Counted from the first letter of the stretch, positions 1-6,921 are shown. The stretch is 13,257 bases of DNA from JBHHXR01 sp046757205 (GCA_046757205.1 JBHHXR010000083.1:1-13257); one strand, 5' to 3'. Notes: generated by a model from the letters alone, not told the origin. Program-made: numbers and translations.

Positions 1-354
1 GGCGACGTGCTCGTGTTAGGCGCCGCGACCACGACCTTCACGCAGGAGGATGTCGACCGGAACCGCGTTTCCTACCGCCACGACGGCTCGGAGACCATAT
101 CCGACAGCTTCGGTTTTCGGGTAAACGATGGGGAGGGAGGGAGCTTCAACGACGTCTTCGCGATCGCGATCACCCCGGTCAACGACGCCCCCGTGCTGTT
201 CACGCTCGGGACGCTGACGCTCCTGGAGGGCGACACGACGATCGTGGGCTCATCCGCGCTGAGGTTCGTCGACCCAGAGCAGCTCCCGGGTGAGATCGTG
301 TACCAGGTCGTCGCCGGCCCGGGAAGCGGAGGGCTGTTCCTCGGCGGCCCCGCG
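1..354 (+). CDS. 3' fragment of a cadherin-like/CSPG-repeat surface protein, frame apparently broken
   Basis: The frame is open from the first base, so the gene begins outside the window. It reads as tandem CSPG/cadherin-like repeats of large secreted adhesins: 'FTQEDVDRNRVSYRHDGSE' then 'SDSFGFRVNDGEGG', the linker 'ITPVNDAPVL', and the start of the next repeat ending 'VYQVVAGPGSGGLFLGG'. The family would continue with a further 'FTQ.DID' segment. Instead, from about base 346 the translation turns into Pro/Arg-rich sequence inside a GC-rich hairpin cluster. The frame stays open to 1044, but only by running antisense across most of znuA, which I take as a shadow. A shift to the second frame would meet stops at 422 and 425. 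Such proteins are usually exported and bind Ca2+, which is family knowledge. The fragment is either a truncated pseudogene or one side of an assembly join. The domain call is fairly sure; the 3' boundary is approximate. Confidence 0.6.
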
Positions 355-415
355 CCCGCCGAGCCGGGGCCTCGCCCCTTTCGCGTCCAAAGGGCCCCGG
401 CTCGGCGGCCGGGGC
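346..415. repeat. GC-rich inverted-repeat cluster (REP-like or terminator hairpin)
   Basis: A perfect 16-bp inverted repeat pairs 356-371 with 393-408 across a 21-base loop. Related arms give alternative pairings: GGCCCCG at 346-352 with CGGGGCC at 365-371, GCCCCGG at 394-400 with CCGGGGC at 409-415, and CCCTTT at 376-381 with AAAGGG at 389-394. The cluster lies 33 bases past the znuA stop codon, so it could end znuA transcription. No T-run follows on either strand, so a Rho-independent terminator is not clear. Its multi-arm structure resembles REP/BIME palindromes. It also marks the point where the upstream repeat-protein frame loses its domain pattern. Confidence 0.6.
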
Positions 416-447
416 GGTGGTTGATAAGGCGTGGAACGCGAATGGTT

Positions 448-1335
448 TTATCCGGCCTTGGCGTCCGCGCATTTCTCGAATCCCACCGCGATCCCCTGAA
501 AGAACGCGGAAATCCAGGTTCCATCGCGCGGAACGCCCGCACCCATCGGGTCGATCGTCACGTGTCGCGCCCGGGGAAAAAGGTTCACCGCCATGGCTTC
601 GGAATGGGTGGCGTCGTGGATGACGCAGACGCGGTCGCCCTTGCCGGCGCGATTCAGGCGGGCAACCGAAGCGGCGCCGGGCGCTATGCCGCGGGTGCCG
701 GTGAGCGAGCCTTCGGCACTCATTCCGAAACGTTGCTCGAAATACAGGAACGCGTCGTGAGCATAGATCGGCGTGATACCGTCAAGCGCCTTCATCCGCC
801 GCGCGATATCCTTTTCGGTCTGCTCCAGCTGCGCCAGCGCGGTCGCCAGGTTGGCCTTGTAGATGCCGGTGTTTTCCGGGTCGGCCCGCGACAGAGCCCC
901 GGCGACCGCCTTCAGCCAGAGCCCGACATTCTCGGGGTCGAGCCACATATGCGGGTCCTCGCCGGCGTCTTCCCCTTCGTGATCATGGCCGGCGAATACG
1001 CCGTGCTCGCGGGCGGGCAGAACGGTGGTTCCCGGTACCTGTGACAGGACGAGCACGGGAACCTGAGGCGCAATTTCCACCCGGTCGAGCCAGGGTTCGG
1101 CGGTGCTGCCAATGCGGACCAACAGATCGGCGCGCCGCAGCGTGCGGATCTGCGATGGAAGCAAGCTCGCGCCGTGAACCGAGCCGCCGCCGTCAAACAG
1201 AAGCGCCGGCGTTCCGGTATCACCTGCGATCTGCTGGACCAAGGCGGCAACCGGCGGGATGCTCGCGGCCACCCTTGGCCCGCCGGCCCGTGCCGGCGCG
1301 GCAAGCGCGAGACAAACGACAAGAAATATTCGCAT
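448..1335 (-). CDS. znuA: Zinc ABC transporter periplasmic substrate-binding protein
   Basis: Captures Zn2+ in the periplasm and hands it to the ZnuBC importer. The 295-residue protein starts with a signal peptide (MRIFLVVCLALAAPARA, likely cut near residue 17). ZnuA/TroA-fold metal ligands are visible: His54 in 'GSVHGASLLPS', His129 in 'DPHMWLDP', His193 in 'YAHDAFLYFEQRFG' and Asp262 in 'TIDPMG'. The acidic/His loop before ligand 2 (residues 111-129, His111, 117 and 119) is short compared with many ZnuA proteins. The ATG at 1335 is chosen because it puts Arg directly after Met in the signal peptide; a TTG at 1347 is in frame and would add four residues. Neither start has a strong ribosome site. 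A Zur-like operator lies 53-67 bases upstream. No znuB or znuC is in the window, so the permease and ATPase must be elsewhere. Confidence 0.93.
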   Translation of the reverse strand: MRIFLVVCLALAAPARAGGPRVAASIPPVAALVQQIAGDTGTPALLFDGGGSVHGASLLPSQIRTLRRADLLVRIGSTAEPWLDRVEIAPQVPVLVLSQVPGTTVLPAREHGVFAGHDHEGEDAGEDPHMWLDPENVGLWLKAVAGALSRADPENTGIYKANLATALAQLEQTEKDIARRMKALDGITPIYAHDAFLYFEQRFGMSAEGSLTGTRGIAPGAASVARLNRAGKGDRVCVIHDATHSEAMAVNLFPRARHVTIDPMGAGVPRDGTWISAFFQGIAVGFEKCADAKAG

Positions 1336-1381
1336 CGCACTCGGCAAGGGGAAGCCTTCGTAAAGGGGCAGGCACCGCCGA

Positions 1382-1410
1382 TCTATATGTTACAAAGTAA
1401 CAACTGGAAA
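1382..1410 (-). promoter_or_regulatory. znuA promoter with Zur-like operator
   Basis: The perfect palindrome TGTTACAAAGTAACA occupies 1388-1402 (6-bp half sites, 3-bp centre). It resembles alphaproteobacterial Zur boxes of the TGTTAT...ATAACA type. Read on the minus strand, a -10-like TATAGA (1387-1382) and a -35-like TTTCCA (1410-1405) are 17 bp apart and bracket the palindrome, the classic position for repression. It sits directly upstream of znuA, which fits zinc-dependent control by Zur. The palindrome and spacing are seen; the Zur assignment is inferred from the motif and the gene it precedes. Confidence 0.65.
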
Positions 1411-1414
1411 GGGC

Positions 1415-1714
1415 TCAGTCGTGTTTCGGGTGCGAAATCTCGTACGCCGCTTTCTGTTCCGGCGTTGCCTCGGACTGATATTTCGCGCGCCACTCCTCGT
1501 AGGGCATGCCGTAGACGATCTCGCGGCTCTCGGACTTGGTCATCTCGATGCCGTTTTCGGCGGCCGCCTCCTGATACCAGCGGCTCAGGCAGTTACGGCA
1601 GAAGCCCGACAGGTTCATCATGTCGATATTCTGCACGTCGGTGCGTTCGCGCAGATGGTCGCGCAGGCGGCGGAAGGCGGCGGCTTCCAACTCAAGCCGG
1701 GTCTGATCGTCCAT
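1415..1714 (-). CDS. DUF1244 family protein
   Basis: 99-residue soluble protein that I recognise as the DUF1244 family, common in alphaproteobacteria and without an established function. The recognisable part is the central block 'NLSGFCRNCLSRWY' with a CxxC pair, followed by 'GMPYEEWRAKYQ' and an acidic, Lys-containing C-terminus. There is no signal peptide or membrane segment. The ATG at 1714 has a plausible AGGGA ribosome site about 8 bases upstream; earlier in-frame starts lack family resemblance. The start lies inside the end of the upstream N-formylglutamate amidohydrolase gene (23-base overlap), so the two are probably translationally coupled. The CxxC could bind metal or be redox active, but two cysteines alone do not settle this. 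Confidence 0.85.
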   Translation of the reverse strand: MDDQTRLELEAAAFRRLRDHLRERTDVQNIDMMNLSGFCRNCLSRWYQEAAAENGIEMTKSESREIVYGMPYEEWRAKYQSEATPEQKAAYEISHPKHD

Positions 1715-2513
1715 GCTGTTTTCCCTGTGTCTTGACGGATTCCATGACGCGGGCAATGGCCGGTGCAAGGCGCCCGGCCCACTGAATCTCGCCCTCGGTA
1801 TCGGCAATCAGATCGTTCCTGATCTCGATCAGCGCGTGCGGAATGCCGCGCAGCGTGCCGTGAGTGTACATGCTGTCGCCCTGCAACTGCCCCGAGTACG
1901 GCTCGTTGTCGCCGACGCAGAGCGTGCTGTCCTCGCGCAGCGCATCCAGAAGAGGCACCGCAAGCCGCCCGTCGCGGTCCCACAGCACGCCGACGTGCCA
2001 GGGGCGCGGCTGCCGGCCGTTGAACTGGCGGGTGAAGGAATGGATCGAGAACAGCAACGGCGTCTTCCCGGCGGCAAGAATCCGGTCGAGCTGATGCGTC
2101 ACCGCGTCGTGGTAGGGCCGGTAATAGCGCGCCAGCCGCCGTTCGATCTCCGCCTCGTCGATGTAGCGGTTTCCCGGCACGACGGAGCCGTCACAGAGCC
2201 GCATCACCAGCGTCGGATCGTCCTCGCCGCGATTGGGATCGACCACCAGTCGCGAAAACCGCGAAAGGATTGCGGTCGCGGCGAAGCGCCGGGCCAGCGC
2301 CAGAGTGATGCCGCGCGCCCCGACGTCCCATGCAATGTGCCGCCGCATGTCGTGTTCGCCCAGCCCGAGGTTGCCACCGCACACGTCGGGCGGTACACGG
2401 TTCGAGGCGTGATCGCAGACAAAAAGCAACCCCGACTGGCTGTCGGGATTGACGATTTCGTAGGCGTCGCCGCCGAGATCTGCCTCGGCGACAAGTGGCG
2501 AATGTTCGGTCAT
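1692..2513 (-). CDS. N-formylglutamate amidohydrolase family protein
   Basis: 273-residue protein of the N-formylglutamate amidohydrolase family, whose characterised members hydrolyse N-formyl-L-glutamate to glutamate and formate in histidine breakdown. Visible family blocks are 'LLFVCDHASNRVPP' near the N-terminus (metal-binding Asp-His region), 'LLFSIHSFTRQFNGRQPRPW' in the middle, 'CVGDNEPYSG' and 'THGTLRGIPHALIEIRNDLI' toward the C-terminus. The ATG at 2513 begins the conserved region shortly after a 20-residue lead; longer in-frame starts run into the pyk promoter region. It overlaps the DUF1244 start by 23 bases and diverges from pyk. No hut genes are nearby, so the true substrate may be another formyl- or acyl-amino acid. 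This branch in Rhizobiales is often annotated only at family level. Confidence 0.88.
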   Translation of the reverse strand: MTEHSPLVAEADLGGDAYEIVNPDSQSGLLFVCDHASNRVPPDVCGGNLGLGEHDMRRHIAWDVGARGITLALARRFAATAILSRFSRLVVDPNRGEDDPTLVMRLCDGSVVPGNRYIDEAEIERRLARYYRPYHDAVTHQLDRILAAGKTPLLFSIHSFTRQFNGRQPRPWHVGVLWDRDGRLAVPLLDALREDSTLCVGDNEPYSGQLQGDSMYTHGTLRGIPHALIEIRNDLIADTEGEIQWAGRLAPAIARVMESVKTQGKQHGRSDPA

Positions 2514-2672
2514 CCTGGCGCGATAGATAATGCCTCGCGCGGGCGTCGGCCAGACGGCAGGGAAAAAAAGAAGGAAAATGCCCCGGCTTTTGCCGGACAA
2601 GCGGCGCGCTGCGCGCCTATCAAGTGGCGAAAACTTGCAGACGGACGAAATAGCGAGGTGGGAAAGAGCGGC

Positions 2673-4118
2673 ATGAGACGCAGGCGCAGTGTGAAGATCG
2701 TGGCGACACTCGGTCCGGCATCGGATTCCCGCGAAGTGATTCGGGGGTTGTTCAGGGCCGGGGCCGACGTGTTCCGGCTCAACATGAGCCACGGAACCCA
2801 CGACGACATTTCAACGCGGCTGGCGAAAATACGCGAGGTGGAGGGCGAACTCGGACGCCCGATCGGGGTGCTGGCCGACCTGCAGGGACCGAAACTGCGT
2901 TGCGGCGCTCTTGCCGGCGGCAGCGCGATGCTGGCGGAAGGCGCGCAGTTCCGGTTCGACATGGACGCCGCACCGGGCGACGAGACCCGCGTCTGCCTGC
3001 CGCACCCGGAGATTTTCGCGGCCCTCGAACCGGGATCGACGCTCCTTGTCAATGACGGGAAAATCCGCCTGCAGGTTTCCGAATGTTCCGGCGAACACGC
3101 GGTGACGCAGGTCATGGTGGGCGGCGAGATCTCCGACCGCAAGGGCGTCAACGTGCCCGACGTTGTGCTGCCGCTGGCGGCGCTGTCGGCCAAGGACCGG
3201 GACGACCTTGAATTCGTCTGCAATCTGGAAATCGACTGGCTGGCGCTGTCCTTCGTGCAGCGGGCATCCGACGTCGACGAGGCGCGCAGGCTGGCGGGCG
3301 GGCGCGCCGCGATCCTGTCCAAGATCGAAAAGCCCGCCGCCGTCAAGGCCTTCGACGATATTCTCGCGGTGTCGGACGGCATCATGGTGGCGCGCGGCGA
3401 TCTCGGCGTGGAACTGCCGGTGGAGGATGTGCCGCCGATCCAGAAACGGCTGGTGCGGCGCTGCCGGTCGGTCGGAAAGCCGGTAATCGTGGCGACACAG
3501 ATGTTGGAGAGCATGATTTCCTCGCCGGTACCGACACGCGCCGAGGTCTCCGACGTCGCCACGGCGATCTACGAGGGCGCCGACGCGGTGATGCTGTCGG
3601 CCGAAAGCGCCGCCGGTGATTATCCGGTCGAGGCGGTGACGACGATGAACGCGGTGGCCGTGCGGGTGGAGCGGGACGACAACTACCGCCAGATCATCGA
3701 GGCCGCCCGCACGCCGTCGCGCGAGCGCGTTGCCGACGCCATCACCGTTGCCGCGCGCGAGGTGGCCGAGACCACGGACGTCAAGGCGATCTGCTGTTTC
3801 ACGCATTCCGGAACCACCGCGACGCTGGCCTCGCGCGAACGACCGAAGGTGCCGATCATCGCGCTCACTCCCTTCGTGCGGACGGCGCGCAAGCTGGCGC
3901 TGACATGGGGCCTTCACTGCGCGCTGGTGCCAAAGGTGGACCGGTTCAAGTCGGCGGTCGTGCAGGCGGTGCGGGTGGCTAGGCTGGACGGCTTCGGCGG
4001 CGAGGACGACCGGGTGATCGTGACCGCCGGCATCCCCTTCAACACGCCGGGGTCGACCAATATCCTGCGCGTTGCGCCAGTGAGAGAAAGGCTTATATTC
4101 GAGGGCGAGCCGGAGTAG
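2673..4118 (+). CDS. pyk: Pyruvate kinase
   Basis: Catalyses phosphoenolpyruvate + ADP to pyruvate + ATP, the last step of glycolysis, in the cytoplasm. The 481-residue length matches bacterial pyruvate kinases. Visible motifs: 'VKIVATLGPAS' (residues 7-17), 'FRLNMSHG' (34-41; Arg35, Asn37 and Ser39 of the substrate/K+ site), 'DLQGPKLR' (69-76), 'SKIEKP' (216-221; the catalytic Lys here is Lys217 and the Mg ligand Glu219), 'VARGDLGVELP' (239-249, Mg ligand Asp243) and 'ATQMLESM' through 'AVMLSAESAAGDYP'. The B domain lies around residues 73-170 and the C-terminal domain from about 350. The ATG at 2673 gives the typical rhizobial opening 'MRRRRSVKIVATLGP', with GAGGTGGGA upstream; a GTG at 2658 is in frame but less likely. 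The small gene at 4175 follows 56 bases later, probably co-transcribed. Confidence 0.97.
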   Translation: MRRRRSVKIVATLGPASDSREVIRGLFRAGADVFRLNMSHGTHDDISTRLAKIREVEGELGRPIGVLADLQGPKLRCGALAGGSAMLAEGAQFRFDMDAAPGDETRVCLPHPEIFAALEPGSTLLVNDGKIRLQVSECSGEHAVTQVMVGGEISDRKGVNVPDVVLPLAALSAKDRDDLEFVCNLEIDWLALSFVQRASDVDEARRLAGGRAAILSKIEKPAAVKAFDDILAVSDGIMVARGDLGVELPVEDVPPIQKRLVRRCRSVGKPVIVATQMLESMISSPVPTRAEVSDVATAIYEGADAVMLSAESAAGDYPVEAVTTMNAVAVRVERDDNYRQIIEAARTPSRERVADAITVAAREVAETTDVKAICCFTHSGTTATLASRERPKVPIIALTPFVRTARKLALTWGLHCALVPKVDRFKSAVVQAVRVARLDGFGGEDDRVIVTAGIPFNTPGSTNILRVAPVRERLIFEGEPE

Positions 4119-4174
4119 CGGCCGATGGCCGCGGAACTCCGGCCGTCAACTGGCTGGGCAGGTGCTGCGCTCTC

Positions 4175-4402
4175 ATGTCTGACTACGAGGCCGTGCTGCT
4201 GATCGGGACCCTGTCGGGCGCCTTCGCCGTCGTGCGGATCTTCTCTGCCGCGGTAGACGGGCGCTCACCGAGGGCGTCGGTCCTGCTGCTGTTTTTCGCC
4301 ATCGGAATGTTTCTTTATGCCGGCACGCTTGCGCCGACCGGCGGAATGTCGTGGCGCGACGTGCCGAACGCGGTGGTGTCGCTGATCAGCGAATTTCGCT
4401 GA
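4175..4402 (+). CDS. Small two-helix inner-membrane protein of unknown function
   Basis: 75-residue hydrophobic protein with two predicted membrane helices: about residues 5-27 ('EAVLLIGTLSGAFAVVRIF') and 34-54 ('ASVLLLFFAIGMFLYAGTL'), joined by a short polar turn with 'DGRSPR'. The C-terminus 'GGMSWRDVPNAVVSLISEFR' looks amphipathic. I do not recognise a named family. Small hydrophobic proteins between pyk and rpmI are seen in related genomes, which supports its being a real gene. It starts 56 bases after the pyk stop with only a weak ribosome site (CAGGTG about 12 bases upstream) and ends 125 bases before rpmI. Codon use matches its neighbours. Confidence 0.75.
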   Translation: MSDYEAVLLIGTLSGAFAVVRIFSAAVDGRSPRASVLLLFFAIGMFLYAGTLAPTGGMSWRDVPNAVVSLISEFR

Positions 4403-4421
4403 GCGTGCGGCGGCGCGGGGC

Positions 4422-4450
4422 TTGCATCGCACTTCCGTTGCACCTATAGG
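4422..4450 (+). promoter_or_regulatory. Candidate sigma-70 promoter of rpmI-rplT
   Basis: TTGCAT (4422-4427, preceded by C as in alphaproteobacterial CTTG -35 boxes) and TATAGG (4445-4450, overlapping CTATAG) are separated by 17 bp. This leaves a leader of about 70 bases before rpmI. It is the only good -35/-10 pair in the 125-base gap, suggesting that the ribosomal protein genes have their own start apart from pyk. Confidence 0.5.
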
Positions 4451-4527
4451 CATCACCTTCACCGGGGCGTCCGGCCTGAACGGGCTGCCGAGTCGCCCCC
4501 GACGACCACTTCCCGAAGGAGATGGAA

Positions 4528-4728
4528 ATGCCCAAGATGAAGACCAAGTCGGGCGCCAAGAAGCGCTTCAAGATGACGGCCTCGGGCCGCATCAAGGTCG
4601 CCCAGGCCGGCAAGCGGCACGGCATGATCAAACGCACGAAGAAATTCATCCGCAACGCCCGCGGCACCACGGTGCTCGGCAAGGCGGACGAAAAGATCGT
4701 GAAGACCTACATGCCCTACGCGCGCTGA
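4528..4728 (+). CDS. rpmI: 50S ribosomal protein L35 (bL35)
   Basis: 66-residue basic protein of the large ribosomal subunit, with the family opening 'MPKMKTKSGAKKRFK', the middle 'GKRHGMIKRTKKFIRN' and a tail ending 'YMPYAR'. The length matches bL35. The start is the ATG at 4528, with AAGGAG at 4516-4521 and a 6-base gap. An in-frame ATG at 4522 overlaps that ribosome site and is rejected. rplT starts 14 bases after the stop, the standard rpmI-rplT pair. The usual infC partner is not here, as is common in alphaproteobacteria. Codon use is strongly biased, as expected for a highly expressed gene. Confidence 0.98.
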   Translation: MPKMKTKSGAKKRFKMTASGRIKVAQAGKRHGMIKRTKKFIRNARGTTVLGKADEKIVKTYMPYAR

Positions 4729-4742
4729 AGGAGGCCTGAGAG

Positions 4743-5105
4743 ATGTCCAGAGTCAAGGGAGGCGTGTCCTCGCACGCCCGCCACCGCAAGATCGTCAAGG
4801 CCGCCAAGGGTTACTACGGCGCCCGCAGCCGCAACTTCCGCACCGCGACGCAGGCCGTCGACAAGGCGCAGGAATACGCCACGCGCGACCGCAAGACGCG
4901 CAAGCGCAACTTCCGCGCCCTGTGGATCCAGCGCATCAACGCCGGGGTCCGGGCGCATGACGCCGAGATGACCTATTCGCGCTTTGTCAACGGGCTTTCC
5001 AACGCCGGCATCGAGGTTGACCGCAAAGTCCTCGCGGACCTCGCCGTGCATGAGCCCGCCACCTTCGCAGCTATCGTCGACAAGGCGAAGGCGGCGCTGG
5101 GCTGA
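4743..5105 (+). CDS. rplT: 50S ribosomal protein L20 (bL20)
   Basis: 120-residue basic protein that binds 23S rRNA early in 50S assembly. The extended N-terminal tail 'MSRVKGGVSSHARHRKIVKAAKGYYGARSRNFRTA' and the core 'RKRNFRALWIQRINAGVRAH' are diagnostic, and the length is typical. The ATG at 4743 has a near-perfect AAGGAGG site (4729-4735) with a 7-base gap. It is co-transcribed with rpmI, and an intrinsic terminator follows 25 bases after the stop. L20 represses its own operon in E. coli by binding the leader mRNA; no comparable structure was resolved here. Confidence 0.98.
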   Translation: MSRVKGGVSSHARHRKIVKAAKGYYGARSRNFRTATQAVDKAQEYATRDRKTRKRNFRALWIQRINAGVRAHDAEMTYSRFVNGLSNAGIEVDRKVLADLAVHEPATFAAIVDKAKAALG

Positions 5106-5130
5106 AAGGCCCGGCAACCGAACTCACCGA

Positions 5131-5156
5131 CCCCGGCCCCGGCCGGGGTTTTTCTT
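5131..5156 (+). terminator. Intrinsic terminator after rpmI-rplT
   Basis: CCCCGGC (5131-5137) pairs with GCCGGGG (5142-5148) around a 4-base loop and is followed at once by TTTTTCTTT (5149-5157). This is a textbook Rho-independent terminator ending the ribosomal protein transcript 25 bases after the rplT stop. Confidence 0.85.
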
Positions 5157-5300
5157 TGCGGGGCCTCGGATCGGCGGCGCGGAAGATGCGCGTGCGGCTG
5201 AAATCCAGAGCCGCCGGAACTTCTGAGTTCCGTAAATATCCAGGCTGAAGGCGGCCCGATGCCGGGCACGGCACGCGGCATGGCCGGCAGACCTTCCACC

Positions 5301-5330
5301 CTTGCATTCCCGACCGCATGTGCTACCCCT
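5301..5330 (+). promoter_or_regulatory. Possible pheS promoter
   Basis: pheS follows a strong terminator, so it needs its own promoter. CTTGCAT at 5301-5307 matches the -35 used before rpmI, and TGTGCTACC (5319-5327) could act as an extended -10. The spacing is short (14-15 bp), so this is only a candidate. Nothing better stands out in the 262-base gap, and no T-box or leader-peptide attenuator with a run of Phe codons was seen. Confidence 0.3.
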
Positions 5331-5367
5331 CGCGCCGGTTTCAGCTTGCAGGTTGGGTCACGGGTCA

Positions 5368-6450
5368 ATGCACGGGTTGGTAGATCTCCGAACGAAATTT
5401 CTCGCCGAGATTTCCGCCGCCGCCGATGAGGCGGCGCTGGAATCGGTGCGCGTCCGGTCGCTCGGCAAGAAGGGCGAGGTCAGCCTGAAGATGCGCGAGC
5501 TCGGAGGCATGAGCCCCGAGCAGCGCAAGATCGCCGGACCGGCGCTGAACGCGCTGAAGGACGAGCTTGCCTCGGCGCTGGCGGCGCGCAAGGCGGCGCT
5601 GGCGGACGCGGCGCTGGAGGAACGCCTGAAGACCGAATGGCTGGATGTCACGCTGCCGGCCCGGCCGCGGCCGCGCGGCACCATCCATCCGGTCAGCCAG
5701 ACCACCGAGGAAGTGGTGGCGATCTTCGCCGATCTCGGCTTCGCCGTCGCCGAGGGCCCGCAGATCGAAAGCGACTGGTACAATTTCGACGCGCTCAACA
5801 TCCCGCCCGAGCACCCCGCAAGGCAGGAGCAGGACACCTTCTACATGCACCGCGCCGAGGGCGACGACCGGGTGCCGCACGTGCTGCGGACGCATACCTC
5901 GCCGGTGCAGATCCGCTATATGGAAGAACATGGCGTGCCGTGCCGGATCATCGCGCCGGGGCGGGTCTACCGCGCCGATTACGACCAGACCCCTACGCCG
6001 CTGTTCCACCAGTACGAGGGGCTGGCCATCGACCGCGACATTTCGATGGCCAACCTGAAATGGGTGCTGGAGGAGTTCTGCCGCGCCTATTTCGAAGTCG
6101 ACGACGTGGAGCTGCGCTTCCGCGCCTCGCATTTCCCGTTCACCGAGCCGTCGGCGGAGGTCGATTTGCGCTGTTCGTGGGAAGGCGGGCAACTCAAGGT
6201 CGGCGAGGGCGACGACTGGATGGAAATTCTCGGCTCCGGCATGGTGCACCCCAAGGTATTGCGCTCCGCCGGTGTCGACCCTGAAAAATGGCAGGGTTTC
6301 GCCTTCGGCATGGGCATCGACCGTATCGCCATGCTGAAATACGGCATTCCCGATCTGCGCGCCTTCTTCGAATCCGACCTGCGCTGGCTGCGCCACTACG
6401 GCTTCGCGGCGCTGGATATGCCGACGCTGCATGGGGGAATATCCCGCTAA
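5368..6450 (+). CDS. pheS: Phenylalanine--tRNA ligase alpha subunit
   Basis: Catalytic alpha chain of the cytoplasmic alpha2-beta2 enzyme that charges tRNA-Phe. The 360 residues show an N-terminal coiled-coil arm (about 1-90, rich in Ala, Glu and Lys) and a class II synthetase core. Motif 1 region: 'HPVSQTTEEVVAIFADLGF' and 'DWYNFDALNIPPEHPAR' (about 107-152). Motif 2: 'GRVYRADYDQTPTPLFHQYE' (198-217). Motif 3: 'GFAFGMGIDRIAMLKYG' (310-326), with Arg319 as the motif 3 arginine. The ATG at 5368 gives the usual alphaproteobacterial length; upstream in-frame starts would add an unconserved lead overlapping the promoter region. The partner pheT is not adjacent: 1341 bases with two opposite-strand genes intervene. 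Confidence 0.97.
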   Translation: MHGLVDLRTKFLAEISAAADEAALESVRVRSLGKKGEVSLKMRELGGMSPEQRKIAGPALNALKDELASALAARKAALADAALEERLKTEWLDVTLPARPRPRGTIHPVSQTTEEVVAIFADLGFAVAEGPQIESDWYNFDALNIPPEHPARQEQDTFYMHRAEGDDRVPHVLRTHTSPVQIRYMEEHGVPCRIIAPGRVYRADYDQTPTPLFHQYEGLAIDRDISMANLKWVLEEFCRAYFEVDDVELRFRASHFPFTEPSAEVDLRCSWEGGQLKVGEGDDWMEILGSGMVHPKVLRSAGVDPEKWQGFAFGMGIDRIAMLKYGIPDLRAFFESDLRWLRHYGFAALDMPTLHGGISR

Positions 6451-6556
6451 GGCGACGTTCCGGGCGGTCGATGACCGGCGATCCCCTTCAGCCGCGCCCG
6501 GGGGCTTCCGCCGTGGAGCACGATGGCGCCCCGGGCGGCGGGGCATCTCGCATGGG

Positions 6557-6603
6557 GAAAAATAGAGAGCATCGCAACCGGACCTGACGAGTTGCGATGC
6601 TCT
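6557..6603 (-). terminator. Intrinsic terminator of the small prepilin-like gene
   Basis: AGAGCATCGCAAC (6566-6578) and GTTGCGATGCTCT (6591-6603) form a perfect 13-bp stem with a 12-base loop. Read on the minus strand, the stem is followed by CTATTTTT. It lies 42 bases after the stop of the leftward gene at 6646. On the plus strand no T-run follows, so it is not an obvious pheS terminator. Confidence 0.75.
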
Positions 6604-6645
6604 GGCTGCAGGCCCGCGGCGCTCGCTGCCGCGAGAGCCCGGGGC

Positions 6646-6846
6646 CTACCAGTATTCGCTGGCGATGAACGTGGTTCCCGAATTGTGCACGAAGGTGCTG
6701 ATCTGGTCGGACAGGCCGTTGGTTCCGCCCCAGATGGCGGTGGCGGCGATAAGTCCGGAAATGCTGATCGCGGCGGTCAGCACCACCCAGTCGGCCGTGA
6801 TGGCACCATCTTCGTCGTCGAGGAAGTCTTTCAGTAGCTCGAGCAA
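6646..6846 (-). CDS. Flp-type prepilin-like short protein
   Basis: 66-residue protein with a short charged leader, 'MLELLKDFLDDEDG', then 'AITADWVVLTAAISISGLI', a hydrophobic helix, and a polar C-terminus 'HNSGTTFIASEYW'. This matches the Flp/Tad class III prepilin plan: cut after Gly14, an acidic residue at +5 (Asp19 here, usually Glu), then hydrophobic residues. The 'DWVVLTAA' form is common among short alphaproteobacterial pilin-like proteins. A TTG start at 6846 is chosen: it has AAAGAGG (6859-6853) with a 6-base gap, and it gives a leader of exactly 14 residues, as in the neighbour at 7122-7625. A GTG at 6882 would add 12 basic residues and has no comparable ribosome site. No tad/cpa machinery is in the window. 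The role could be pilus subunit, minor pilin or membrane anchor. Confidence 0.75.
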   Translation of the reverse strand: MLELLKDFLDDEDGAITADWVVLTAAISISGLIAATAIWGGTNGLSDQISTFVHNSGTTFIASEYW

Positions 6847-6921
6847 GGCGCACCTCTTTGTCTGACGCAAATGCCGCCCCACTCCGGCTTGTATGCCAAG
6901 ATTAGGTGCCGATCGTGGTCA

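Noticed and set aside
355..1044. Continuation of the adhesin-like plus-strand frame to 1044
   Set aside because: It has no domain pattern, is Arg/Gly/Pro-rich and lies antisense to znuA, which has a signal peptide and metal ligands. The frame is open only because of high GC.
1713..2672. Long in-frame extension upstream of pyk
   Set aside because: It runs antisense across the amidohydrolase. Pyruvate kinases start with the 'VKIVATLGPAS' region, and the length from 2673 is normal.
2811..3917. Minus-strand His/Arg-rich frame opposite pyk
   Set aside because: It is antisense to a fully conserved pyruvate kinase and shows no family motif.
5106..5367. T-box or Phe leader-peptide attenuator before pheS
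   Set aside because: No run of Phe codons and no T-box-like element was found. The only clear structure is the rplT terminator.
6496..6536. GCCCGGGG...CCCCGGGC hairpin after pheS as a terminator
   Set aside because: The stem is 8-9 bp with a loop of about 25 bases and no T-run follows. It is too weak to call in DNA this GC-rich.
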